Source: CAZOKH01 sp964580315 (GTDB taxonomy: Bacteria > Chloroflexota > Anaerolineae > Anaerolineales > Anaerolineaceae). Taken from it: a DNA stretch of 52,634 nucleotides. Location of the stretch: assembly GCA_964580315.1 (NCBI GenBank), contig CAZOKH010000010.1, positions 1-52,634 of the forward strand, read 5' to 3'. Under the pieces are notes generated by a model that made no database searches, was not told the DNA's origin, and saw only the letters and a list, made by a program, of their open reading frames with translations. A program made the translations under genes and the position numbers. Positions 34,756 to 42,267 of the stretch are shown in pieces. Numbering within the stretch: the stretch's first letter is position 1; every line of letters begins with the position of its first letter.

Positions 34756-35199
34756 TTATTCGCCATGTTTTGGGGGTTGATTTAATATCAACCAGTATAG
34801 TCCCAAATGTCCTACTGCATCAAGAAATTCTTCAAAGACAACCGGCTTGCGAATAAAACTATTGGCTCCGAATTCATAACTGTTGATGATATCGCTTTCT
34901 TCGTTGGATGTGGTGAAAACAACCACGGGGATCATGCGGGTGGATTCATGGCTGCGCATTTGACGCAGCACTTCAATTCCATCAACCTTGGGAAGTTTCA
35001 AATCCAACAACACCAGAGATGGCTGCCTGGTGCTATCTCTGGATGCAAATTCGCCGCGGCAAAAAAGATAATCCAAAGCCTGGGCGCCGTCGTGAACAAC
35101 CACAACCGGATTGGCAATGTGCTTTCTTTTGATTGCGCGCATTGTGAGTAATTCATCATCAGGGTTATCTTCAACAAGCAAGAATTCTTGAATATCCAT
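34756..35199 (-). CDS. Single-domain response regulator (Rcp1-like)
   Basis: This 147-residue receiver domain has no output domain. LLVEDNPDDELLTMRAI holds the acidic pocket, D66 in LVLLDLKLPKVDG is the phospho-acceptor, TTS and the late lysine (FIRKPVVFEEF) complete the active site. The NPDDELLTMRA start and the long loop before the phospho-acceptor are typical of Rcp1-like regulators that pair with phytochrome-type or hybrid kinases. It is the first gene of the operon, 24 bases before the kinase, and may compete with the HD-GYP regulator for phosphate. Confidence 0.93.
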   Translation of the reverse strand: MDIQEFLLVEDNPDDELLTMRAIKRKHIANPVVVVHDGAQALDYLFCRGEFASRDSTRQPSLVLLDLKLPKVDGIEVLRQMRSHESTRMIPVVVFTTSNEESDIINSYEFGANSFIRKPVVFEEFLDAVGHLGLYWLILNQPPKHGE

Positions 35200-35289
35200 A
35201 AGACCCTTTCCTTCAACAAGATATGCCCTGCAAGGATGGATAGGACTGGCATGAAAAATTTGAGCGGTTGTTTAACCATTATACAAAAA

Positions 35290-35319
35290 GAACTCCTTTG
35301 AGCAAACTCAAAGGAGTTC
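35290..35319 (-). terminator. Intrinsic terminator after the repeat-protein gene
   Basis: GAACTCCTTTGAG (35290-35302) pairs perfectly with CTCAAAGGAGTTC (35307-35319), a 13-bp stem with a CAAA loop. On the minus strand the stem is followed by TTTTTG, so it ends transcription of the gene at 35360-36442. Confidence 0.9.
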
Positions 35320-35359
35320 CATTCTATACAGCTTGTTATATCGCCTGAGAAACGCGAAA

Positions 35360-36442
35360 TTATGGCGTGGTATTGTTGTAAAACCAGTTGTAGGCGTAGA
35401 GGCCGCCGCTGTCCATGCGGATGGCTATGCGGGTGAGCCCTTTCAGCCCGTCAGGTATTTTGTAAGTGAGCTGCTGGCTGCCGCCCTCGCCTGAGTCGGT
35501 TGTGGCAACCTCAGTTCCGCCAATTCCCATGGAACCAAAGTCTCCCATGGTCACTTTGAAGGATGTGTTGGCCGGCAGGTTGTTGGTCTGAATGACTACC
35601 TGGTCATCACGCTTCACGCTGACAATGCTGAAGGTGGGATAGCCGGAATAGGATGTGTCCACTTCGGGTCCGCCTCCGCTGATCTCATCGGTGGGGGCGT
35701 TCTCGGTGTAATTGTTAAACCAGTTGTAGGCATAAAAACCGCTGGGCGTTTCAAGCCGGATGGCGATTTGAGGAGAGCCGTGAAGTTCTTCGGGAATATT
35801 AAAGGTGGCTTCAAAAACCCCGCCGCTGCCCGAATTGATGGTGGTTACAGCAACGCCGTCAACACCCTGGGTGCCGATTTTACCCATGAGCACGGTGAAA
35901 TCAAGGTTAGCCGGAAAATCATGTGTCCGCACAATCACCTTGGAGTCTTTTTCGACGCCAACAATGCTGAAGGTGGGAATTTCGTCTTTTTCTCCGTCAT
36001 CATCTGCCGCAGGGGTTGAAGAAGATTGCTCCACGTCGTCATTGCTGGTATTGCTGAACCAGTTGTAACTGTAATAGCCGTTGGTTCCATCCATGCGAAT
36101 GGCTATATATTCCAAACCTTTGAGGTCGTCTGGAATTTTATAAATGACCTGGAAAGAGCCGCCGTTGCCCGAATTGGTGGTGGCAACCTCAATGCCGTCG
36201 ATGCCGCGTGTTCCCAGCAAACCCATGCGAACCGTGAAATCAATGTCAGCCGGAAAATTGTGCGTTTCGATGGTGACGGTGTCATCTTGCACGACGCTGA
36301 CAATATCAAAGGTGGGGATGGTTTCCGCCTTGACAGAATGGGTCATGGGCAGCATGGATATCAGCAGCACAGCCATTCCCAGGATTATTCCGCGCGCCCA
36401 GGCGGGATATTGATTGAGTGAAAAAACACCGGATTGTGGCAT
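35360..36442 (-). CDS. Secreted protein with three tandem beta-rich repeats
   Basis: This 360-residue protein has an N-terminal signal peptide (residues about 15-39, ending SVKA). It then has three repeats of about 90 residues, near 43-132, 155-246 and 270-360, separated by acidic Ser/Thr/Pro linkers. Each repeat starts PTF-IV-V--D--V-I-T-N-PA and ends with an IAIRM-----GYYSYNWF-N box. Shared inner motifs are a VTMG-type strand, a GI-G-EVATT-SG-GG turn and a KIP--LKG segment. The repeats look like small beta-sandwich domains carried at the cell surface. I do not recognise a named activity. It follows the NBR1-Ig lipoprotein on the same strand, but a hairpin in between suggests separate or attenuated transcription. 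Confidence 0.82.
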   Translation of the reverse strand: MPQSGVFSLNQYPAWARGIILGMAVLLISMLPMTHSVKAETIPTFDIVSVVQDDTVTIETHNFPADIDFTVRMGLLGTRGIDGIEVATTNSGNGGSFQVIYKIPDDLKGLEYIAIRMDGTNGYYSYNWFSNTSNDDVEQSSSTPAADDDGEKDEIPTFSIVGVEKDSKVIVRTHDFPANLDFTVLMGKIGTQGVDGVAVTTINSGSGGVFEATFNIPEELHGSPQIAIRLETPSGFYAYNWFNNYTENAPTDEISGGGPEVDTSYSGYPTFSIVSVKRDDQVVIQTNNLPANTSFKVTMGDFGSMGIGGTEVATTDSGEGGSQQLTYKIPDGLKGLTRIAIRMDSGGLYAYNWFYNNTTP

Positions 36443-36513
36443 ACTCTCCTCCTACTTTTCTTAACCAGTTCTTATATTTTATTATACGTGATCTTTAAAA
36501 AATGATTAAAAAA

Positions 36514-36547
36514 ACCTGCCGATAGAATGCAAATTCCAGCAGCAGGT
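36514..36547 (-). terminator. Probable intrinsic terminator after the NBR1-Ig lipoprotein gene
   Basis: ACCTGC (36514-36519) pairs with GCAGGT (36542-36547), with a small inner GAAT/ATTC hairpin. On the minus strand the stem is followed by a run of seven T. The stem is short and interrupted, so the call is moderate. Confidence 0.6.
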
Positions 36548-36574
36548 GTCAGGGATTTGAATGCCGCAAGGCAG

Positions 36575-37801
36575 CTATCGGCTGATGCGCGGCACCATCC
36601 AGAAAATCTTGTCATCCTTTGAATCGCCGTTGTTGTGCACCAGCAAGACGAGCTGCACTTTTTCGCCGGCCAGTTCACTCAAATCCACATTGATTTCAGA
36701 ATAATCCTTGTCGTATTCTTCTTCCCATTCATCCAGCAGAACCATGTCGCCGTCGTCGTTAATGTAATTCAACTGGAGCAGGGCATCACAATCTTCGTTA
36801 TCGTAATAGCAACCAGCCAGTGCTCTAAAGCGGTCGCCGTCCTTGATCTTGATGGCGGGATAGGTGCCGTAGATAACGCCGCTGTCTCCGTCATTGGGGA
36901 TCATGATGAGGGAAGTTTCATCGTCTTGATAACCACCCTCAAGGCGCGGTTTGGATGTGCGTGTGATGGAACCGTTGTCGTAATCGTTGGCGGCGCTGGG
37001 GCAGGCCAGGGTGCGTTTGCTGTTGCGCCACACGGCTTCGCAAACGTTATAGGCAAAGTCAAGCGGGTGACCTGAATCCATTTCTCCAATAGATTCCTCA
37101 TCCACTTTGATATCGACCCAGAAAGATTTGCCGGCATTGGGCCCCCAGCCAAAAACCTCGCCGTCAGTGGTTTTGAGTTTCCAATAACCGGTATATTCAC
37201 CTTCGTCGTCGGGGGCTTCCAGGTCAACCGAGATATCGATCATCTCGCCGGGTTCCACCGTCTCTCCAATTTCCTGAGACACGGGACCGCCCATGGCGTC
37301 GCCGTTAATGAACACCAGTTCAAAATCAGCACTCCAGGTGCAGGCGCCAATGTTTTTTAAACGCCAGGTTTTGATAAAGTCGGTGTCGGGCGCAAAGGTG
37401 GTGCCGTCGGCAACGGTAACATCGTCCACAAACTGAATCCAGTTGCAGGGAGCGGGTGTGTTGGTGACGGTGGGCGGAGCAAAGGTAGCCATGGGCAGAA
37501 AGGTTTTGGTGATGGTTGCAGTGACTGTGGGCGGCTGAGGGGTGGCGGTGATCAGCCAGGGCGTTTCAGTGGCAGGCAGGGGGGTGGCAGTGTAGGTGCC
37601 CTGCGAAATTTGGGTCAGTTGCAGCACCAATCCTTCAAATGCCGACTGGGTCATACGTGCTGCCACGGTTTGCACAGCGGCAGTTTCTGCCAGGCCGTTG
37701 GCGTCGGGCAGGTTGCCAATGGGAATGCTTGGATAACAAGCGCTGAGCAGCACAGCGAAAAGTATTAAAACCGAAGAAATCAAAACGAGTCTCTTGCTCA
37801 T
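36575..37801 (-). CDS. Lipoprotein with NBR1-type Ig-like domain
   Basis: This protein has a lipoprotein signal peptide with lipobox LLSAC (Cys22 from the chosen start). A Pro/Thr-rich stretch (about 75-120) follows. A domain with the pattern of the Ig-like domain first named from NBR1 lies at about residues 120-235: CNWIQFVDDVTVADGTTF, FIKTWRLKNIGACTWS, YTGYWKLKTTDGEVFGWG. The last 165 residues form another beta-rich domain with an invariant-looking Asp pattern (SIFRAL-type FRALAGCYYDNEDCDALLQL, then VDLSELAGEKVQLVLLVHNNG). The open frame starts at 37819, but AAAGGAGA just before the ATG at 37801 marks the true start. Such domains are common on Chloroflexota cell surfaces. The role is probably binding or structure. 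Confidence 0.87.
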   Translation of the reverse strand: MSKRLVLISSVLILFAVLLSACYPSIPIGNLPDANGLAETAAVQTVAARMTQSAFEGLVLQLTQISQGTYTATPLPATETPWLITATPQPPTVTATITKTFLPMATFAPPTVTNTPAPCNWIQFVDDVTVADGTTFAPDTDFIKTWRLKNIGACTWSADFELVFINGDAMGGPVSQEIGETVEPGEMIDISVDLEAPDDEGEYTGYWKLKTTDGEVFGWGPNAGKSFWVDIKVDEESIGEMDSGHPLDFAYNVCEAVWRNSKRTLACPSAANDYDNGSITRTSKPRLEGGYQDDETSLIMIPNDGDSGVIYGTYPAIKIKDGDRFRALAGCYYDNEDCDALLQLNYINDDGDMVLLDEWEEEYDKDYSEINVDLSELAGEKVQLVLLVHNNGDSKDDKIFWMVPRISR

Positions 37802-37878
37802 AAGTGAGTCTCCTTTCACATTAGACGTAACGTGGGAGATATTTGTTCCCGCGGTGACTCATGAATATTGTACGACAA

Positions 37879-38427
37879 TTATTCCAGATTGGTGTGGCGG
37901 GCAAGCATGTCTGCTTCACTGACCGAACAGGTTTCCATCAGCCGCAGCACCAGGGCATCGCCAAACAACAGCAGGCTCTGTTCATAGAGCGACAACATGG
38001 GCTGACGTGTAACCATTAGGCCGTTGGTGTTTTTGGCGTTTAGATGTACCACCACATCAGCCATGCCGGCCAGTGTGGAACCTGGTGATGCTGTGATGAG
38101 CGCCAGGGTCGCCCCGGCTTCTATGGCTTTGCGCGCCAGGTGCACTGATGTGCCGGTTTCACCGGAGAAGGAAGCGATCAGCATCAAGTCGCCGCTGCGC
38201 AGGCGCGGGGTGTTGATTTCACCGACCACAAAGGCTTCAAATCCCAGGTGCATCAGGCGCATGGCAAAGGCTTTAATGCTCAAACCACCACGCCCCATCC
38301 CGGTTAGATATATTCGCGGGGCGGAGCGCAGGGCTTGAATGAGCGCTTCACACTGGTTGTTGTTTACCTGCTGTAAAACGTTGCTGATCTCGTCAAGCAC
38401 CTGCTGGCAATGTTGTGTTGTGTCCAC
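37879..38427 (-). CDS. hxlB: 6-phospho-3-hexuloisomerase-like SIS-domain protein
   Basis: This SIS-fold sugar-phosphate isomerase resembles HxlB/Phi, which interconverts D-arabino-3-hexulose-6-phosphate and fructose-6-phosphate in the ribulose monophosphate pathway. IYLTGMGRGGLSIKAFAMRLMHLGFEAFVVGE, GDLMLIASFSGET and LALITASPGS carry the SIS phosphate-binding serines. The longest frame runs back to 38589 but overlaps the small gene upstream and its extra N-terminus is not protein-like. A GTG at 38425-38427 with GAGGAT nine bases upstream gives a normal 182-aa protein, so I use that. No hexulose-6-phosphate synthase is in the window, and the substrate could differ. Confidence 0.85.
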   Translation of the reverse strand: MDTTQHCQQVLDEISNVLQQVNNNQCEALIQALRSAPRIYLTGMGRGGLSIKAFAMRLMHLGFEAFVVGEINTPRLRSGDLMLIASFSGETGTSVHLARKAIEAGATLALITASPGSTLAGMADVVVHLNAKNTNGLMVTRQPMLSLYEQSLLLFGDALVLRLMETCSVSEADMLARHTNLE

Positions 38428-38489
38428 AGACTGGATATCCTCGATTTCAAGGGATAATCCTATTGTATCCGCATCGGGAAGGGATGTGG

Positions 38490-38693
38490 TTAGAAGCTGA
38501 ATTGCAGCCAGTCGGTGCCAAAGATGATGGAAATGAACAGAATTACGGAGATGATCATCAAGATTGTGCCGCAGCCGCAGCCGATGCATCCGCCTCTTTG
38601 ATAACCAAACCGTTCCTGAAGCCAGTCAAAAACTTTATCGAGCACAAAAAGTTTCAATAAACCTGATAAACAACCCGGACGTTCTTCCATTTT
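38490..38693 (-). CDS. 67-residue membrane protein with Gly/Cys-rich motif
   Basis: From the ATG at 38693, which follows GGGAG, the frame reads MEERPGCLSGLLKLFVLDKVFDWLQERFGYQRGGCIGCGCG, then one membrane span (TILMIISVILFISIIF) and a short tail. A longer in-frame start exists at 38798 but has no family-like sequence. The GGCIGCGCG cluster directly before the span is the main feature: three cysteines that could bind metal or be acylated. The function is unknown. It lies upstream of the hxlB-like gene on the same strand and is divergent from the yjbQ gene. Confidence 0.7.
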   Translation of the reverse strand, partial: KMEERPGCLSGLLKLFVLDKVFDWLQERFGYQRGGCIGCGCGTILMIISVILFISIIFGTDWLQFSF

Positions 38694-38820
38694 TGCAACT
38701 CCCTGTTTCTTATAAATTTGAGCAAAGCTCCGGCGCAAATGCACCGGAAAATTTTCTTGATTGGATATAATCTCAAGCTCTATAATACATCTACGCAAAT
38801 TTTGCCGGGAGGTTTCAAAA

Positions 38821-39240
38821 ATGAAAAGCTATCGCAGAGAATTATGGATGCAGGTGCCCACGCGACGCGGCTATGTCAACATCACCCCGCAGGTGGAAGC
38901 CTGCCTGTATGAAAGCGGAATCCAGGAAGGCCTGGTGCTGGTTAATGCCATGAACATTACCGCCTCTGTGTTTATCAATGATGATGAGAGCGGGCTGCAC
39001 CAGGATTATGAGCGCTGGCTGGAGAAACTGGCGCCGCACGAACCCACCAGCCAGTACCGCCACAACCTGACCGGCGAGGATAATGCCGACGCCCATATGA
39101 AACGCCAGGTGATGGGGCGCGAGGTGGTGGTGGCCGTGACCAACGGCAGGCTCGATTTTGGAACCTGGGAGCAGATTTTTTACGGTGAGTTTGACGGCGG
39201 CCGGAAAAAGCACGTGCTGGTCAAAATCATCGGCGAATGA
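38821..39240 (+). CDS. YjbQ/UPF0047 family protein
   Basis: This 139-residue protein matches the YjbQ (UPF0047) family: RGYVNITPQVEACLYESGIQEGLVLVNAMNITASVFINDDE, the HNLTGEDNADAHMKRQVMGREV core with conserved His/Asp residues, and TWEQIFYGEFDGGRKKHVLVKIIG at the end. Members have been linked to a side activity in thiamine-phosphate synthesis, but the physiological role is unsettled. The ATG at 38821 is preceded by GGGAGG and gives the usual family start; the longer frame from 38761 is not needed. It converges with the zinc-ribbon gene. Confidence 0.92.
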   Translation: MKSYRRELWMQVPTRRGYVNITPQVEACLYESGIQEGLVLVNAMNITASVFINDDESGLHQDYERWLEKLAPHEPTSQYRHNLTGEDNADAHMKRQVMGREVVVAVTNGRLDFGTWEQIFYGEFDGGRKKHVLVKIIGE

Positions 39241-39247
39241 GAGGGAT

Positions 39248-39703
39248 TCAACGATCCAGATCGGCGCGTTTGCGGGTTGCCTGAATCACTTGCAGCAGCG
39301 CCCAGGTGAACACCCCCGCCCCGACCAGCATGACGCCCGCTGGCAAAAAGCGAAGCCAACCCGAGTTGGGCGAGAAGATGAACACCCGGCTGATGAAGAA
39401 ACCGAAGCCGAACACCGCCAGGCTGGTGAACATCAGGCGGGCATGTTCCACAATTTGCCTGGAGAGTCGGGCGCGCTCTTCTTGCAGCATGGGCAGCGAC
39501 TGGCGCTGTACATGCGCCTGCACGTCTTGCAGGCGGGCTTCCACGCGCTGCATGCCATCTTGCAGTTCTTCAATGCCGTCTGGTTCAGGTTCGCGATAGG
39601 TGGCGCCGCAGTGGCTGCACACAAACCAGCCGGGCTGGCTGCCGGCTTCCAGGCGCGCCCCGCATTTCGAGCAGGTGAGTTCCAGTAATCCATTCTGTGC
39701 CAT
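39248..39703 (-). CDS. Zinc-ribbon, coiled-coil, two-span membrane protein
   Basis: This 151-residue protein opens with a zinc ribbon (LTCSKCGARLEAG...WFVCSHCGATY, two CxxC pairs). A probable coiled coil (about 42-85, EELQDGMQRVEARLQDVQAHVQ) follows, then two membrane spans near 90-138, ending in a basic tail. No function is known. It lies 6 bases after arfB on the same strand, so the two are probably co-transcribed, though this may be chance. Confidence 0.75.
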   Translation of the reverse strand: MAQNGLLELTCSKCGARLEAGSQPGWFVCSHCGATYREPEPDGIEELQDGMQRVEARLQDVQAHVQRQSLPMLQEERARLSRQIVEHARLMFTSLAVFGFGFFISRVFIFSPNSGWLRFLPAGVMLVGAGVFTWALLQVIQATRKRADLDR

Positions 39704-39709
39704 GATTTA

Positions 39710-40150
39710 TTACTCCCAATCTTCAGGATTGAAGCGCCGGGTGCGTTTGACCTGCCCGCGGCGCTTTTTGGAATCGACGCGTGCGGCTTTGGCGGTGAGG
39801 GTGGGGCGGGTGGCGCGGCGCAGGCGCGGTTTGACGGCGGCTTTTTGAACCAGGTTGATCAGGCGCTGCAGGGCATCCAGGCGGTTTCGCTCTTGCGTGC
39901 GAAAGCGTTTGGCTTCTATCACCAGCACGCCTTCATCGGTGGCGCGGCTGCCCGCCAGGTTGAGCAGGCGCTCTTTCACGTCGGGGGTAAGCGAAGGCGA
40001 ATTGCGCACGTCGAAGCGCAATTGCACGGCGGTGGCAACTTTGTTCACGTTTTGCCCGCCGGGGCCTGAGGCGCGCACCAGGTCGTAGTGCAGTTCGTTT
40101 TCGTCAATGTGAATTGTAGTCATATCTGGTTTATGATACTGATATTCCAT
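39710..40150 (-). CDS. arfB: Peptide chain release factor-like ribosome rescue protein (ArfB/YaeJ)
   Basis: This codon-independent peptidyl-tRNA hydrolase frees ribosomes stalled on broken mRNA. The GGQ catalytic loop is present (VRASGPGGQNVNKVATAVQLRFD), and the basic C-terminal tail that reads the empty mRNA channel is present (RRATRPTLTAKAARVDSKKRRGQVKRTRR). The protein lacks the codon-recognition domain of RF1/RF2, as expected. The longest frame starts at 40150; an internal ATG at 40123 (MTTIHIDENELHYDL) aligns better with family starts, but neither has a clear ribosome site. Confidence 0.93.
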   Translation of the reverse strand: MEYQYHKPDMTTIHIDENELHYDLVRASGPGGQNVNKVATAVQLRFDVRNSPSLTPDVKERLLNLAGSRATDEGVLVIEAKRFRTQERNRLDALQRLINLVQKAAVKPRLRRATRPTLTAKAARVDSKKRRGQVKRTRRFNPEDWE

Positions 40151-40210
40151 CCGTAAGTAGATATCGGAAATACATCCTATTATTACATAAAATCAGCCCG
40201 GCAAGAAAAA

Positions 40211-40248
40211 CACGAGGCACAGAATATCCTGTGCCCCGTGTTTTTTTT
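40211..40248. terminator. Bidirectional intrinsic terminator
   Basis: CACG and GGCACA at 40211-40220 pair with TGTGCC and CGTG at 40231-40240 with one mismatch, and eight T follow on the plus strand. On the minus strand the stem is followed by TTTTTC, so it can end the ABC-importer operon that reads towards arfB. Confidence 0.85.
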
Positions 40249-40287
40249 ATTCAAACAATTCCTGTTGCCAGGAAACTAACTCGATGT

Positions 40288-41484
40288 TTATTGCAGGCTT
40301 AGCTTCCCAAATTCTCCAAATTGTTCAACCATGTTGCCATAGACGGCTTCTCCAAGCAGCGCAACATAAATCTCATCGGCTTTCTTGCCCGGATCGATAT
40401 CCTCAAATGCTTCCGGATAGATGACTTTACCCAGGAAATACGCGTCTGCAATTGCAGTGTCAATATTGGTCGAATAGTAATTGTAAGGAAGTTGCGAATA
40501 TAAATTGCCGTTCTTGACTGCTGAGAGCGCATTATAGAAATCAGGATTTTTCTGGTAGTCTTCCGCTACTGCGGCAAAACCACCCTGATCGATGAAGATA
40601 TAATCCGGGTCCCATTCCAGCAGTTTCTCTTTATCAATCATCACCGCGCCAGATTTTCCGGTTTCATCGGCAACATTTCGGGCATTGATCACATCCAAAA
40701 GCGCATAATTGCCCTGGGTGCTTTCAATGCCGTGCGTTCCTCGGGAACCCAGGCCGCCCACATAGACACCTGGTTTGTCGGCATCGGCAATATCTTTTGT
40801 GCGGCTTTCCAGGTCTTCTCTTGCCTGTTGAATAAAACGAAAAGCCGTTTCCGCTTTTGTAGTATCGCCGATTGCTTCTCCAATGATCCATAATGATTTC
40901 TGGATATTTTCTCCAAAAATTGAGGTAACACCAAAACCACCATAGTTAATTACAACCACGGGTATCCCGGTTTGCGCCTGTAGTTCATCGGCGGCGGCAG
41001 CATCGGTGGCGTATGTGCTGAAAATGACATCTGGTGCAACAGTAAGGATTTTTTCAGGATCTGGAGCATTGTTTGGCCCGCCCTGACCGATGATCGGCAA
41101 GTTTGCCAGTTCGGGATTGGCATGCATGTAAGGCTTGCCGCTGATATCTCCTGTTTCCATTTGCTCTATACCCACCACATAATCCAGGTTGCCGGCGTAG
41201 ATGTACAGCCGCAATGCACCGGGGCCAATTGCCACGACATGAGTTGCGGGGCCGGGCAGCACAATTTCACGCCCCATCATGTCGGTTAGGGTGATTTCTT
41301 GATTTTCTGCTTCGGCATTGACCGCGCCGGTCTCGGGCGCTGCTGCTTCCGTTGCTTCCACAATTGTAGGGGATTCTGACACAGGTTCTGTAGCTGCTGT
41401 TTGTGGCACTGCCGAAGTGCAGGCGCTGAGAAAAAGCGCGCATAACAAAACAATTGACAAAAGACTTTGAACTTTCTCTTTCAT
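40288..41484 (-). CDS. FecB-type substrate-binding lipoprotein (iron/siderophore/corrinoid-like)
   Basis: This 398-residue protein has a lipoprotein signal peptide with lipobox LSAC (Cys22), a low-complexity linker rich in Glu/Ala/Thr up to about residue 62, and a cluster A-II-type binding fold: ITLTDMMGREIVLPGPATHVVAIGPGALRLYIY, GQGGPNNAPDPEKILTVAPDVIF and the long central helix. Such proteins bind ferric siderophores, haem or cobalamin; the ligand cannot be assigned. It is the last gene of the trmO-permease-ATPase-binding protein operon, and the terminator at 40211-40248 follows. Confidence 0.9.
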   Translation of the reverse strand: MKEKVQSLLSIVLLCALFLSACTSAVPQTAATEPVSESPTIVEATEAAAPETGAVNAEAENQEITLTDMMGREIVLPGPATHVVAIGPGALRLYIYAGNLDYVVGIEQMETGDISGKPYMHANPELANLPIIGQGGPNNAPDPEKILTVAPDVIFSTYATDAAAADELQAQTGIPVVVINYGGFGVTSIFGENIQKSLWIIGEAIGDTTKAETAFRFIQQAREDLESRTKDIADADKPGVYVGGLGSRGTHGIESTQGNYALLDVINARNVADETGKSGAVMIDKEKLLEWDPDYIFIDQGGFAAVAEDYQKNPDFYNALSAVKNGNLYSQLPYNYYSTNIDTAIADAYFLGKVIYPEAFEDIDPGKKADEIYVALLGEAVYGNMVEQFGEFGKLSLQ

Positions 41485-41511
41485 GATGGTTTTCCTTATT
41501 GTGGGTTCAAA

Positions 41512-42267
41512 TCATTTTGGCACAACAAAGCGATAGCCGTTGTAACTTGAAATTAAAACGGGCACCGCATAAATTGCTTCAATATTTTCCGCGGTGATGA
41601 TTTCCTGACCGCCGGCAGCAAAAATATGTTTGTTTTTGAGCAGAATAAATCGATCGGCAAAACGCAGCGCCAGGTTGATGTCATGCATTGTTACCAGTGC
41701 AGAAATCCCTCGCTTTTCTGTAATTTCCCGGATGATTCGCAGGACTTCCAGTTGGTTTTTTAAGTCCAGGCTGCTGGTTGGTTCATCCATCAATAGCACT
41801 TCGGGTTCCTGGGCAAGGGCCCGGGCAATAACCACTTTTTGCAATTCTCCCCCGCTCAACTCATCTAAGTAACGCATGGCATAATCTGAAAGCCCCAAAG
41901 TTTCCAGCGCACGGTTGGCAATTTCCATGTCATTCTGGGTAATATCCCATTGAACATAAGGCTTTCTGCCCAGCAAAACAGTATTGAAAACCGTGCTCCT
42001 GGAACCATTGCGTTGTTGCTCGACATAACCCAATCGCTGGGCGAGTGCGTTATGACTAAATTTGTTGATGGACTGTTCATCCAGTAGAACTGTGCCGGTT
42101 GTTGGTTTAAGAATCCGGTTGATGCATTTTAGTAAGGTTGTTTTTCCGGTTCCATTGGTACCCAGTACAGCAACGAATTCTCCAGGGCGAACATGAAAAT
42201 TGACCTGTTCAAGAATGGTGGCTCTACCCGGGTAATTAAATTTAATGTCTTGGACACTTAAAATCAT
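41512..42267 (-). CDS. FecE-type ABC importer ATPase
   Basis: This 251-residue ABC ATPase has Walker A GTNGTGKTTLL, Q-loop near VEQQRNG, signature LSGGELQKVVIARAL, Walker B VLLMDEPTSSLD and switch histidine in VTMHDINLA. Its closest type is the iron-siderophore/cobalamin importer ATPase (FecE/BtuD). It overlaps the permease by four bases (ATGA), and the binding-protein gene lies 27 bases beyond. All catalytic motifs are intact. Confidence 0.95.
   Translation of the reverse strand: MILSVQDIKFNYPGRATILEQVNFHVRPGEFVAVLGTNGTGKTTLLKCINRILKPTTGTVLLDEQSINKFSHNALAQRLGYVEQQRNGSRSTVFNTVLLGRKPYVQWDITQNDMEIANRALETLGLSDYAMRYLDELSGGELQKVVIARALAQEPEVLLMDEPTSSLDLKNQLEVLRIIREITEKRGISALVTMHDINLALRFADRFILLKNKHIFAAGGQEIITAENIEAIYAVPVLISSYNGYRFVVPK

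Noticed and set aside
35360..36442. CRISPR-like or DNA-level repeat array
   Set aside because: The periodicity is at protein level (about 90 residues), with diverged codons. There are no short identical repeats with spacers.
39158..39688. 176-codon open frame on the plus strand
   Set aside because: It lies antisense to the zinc-ribbon gene, whose two CxxC pairs and membrane spans are clear. Its own sequence has no domain-like pattern.
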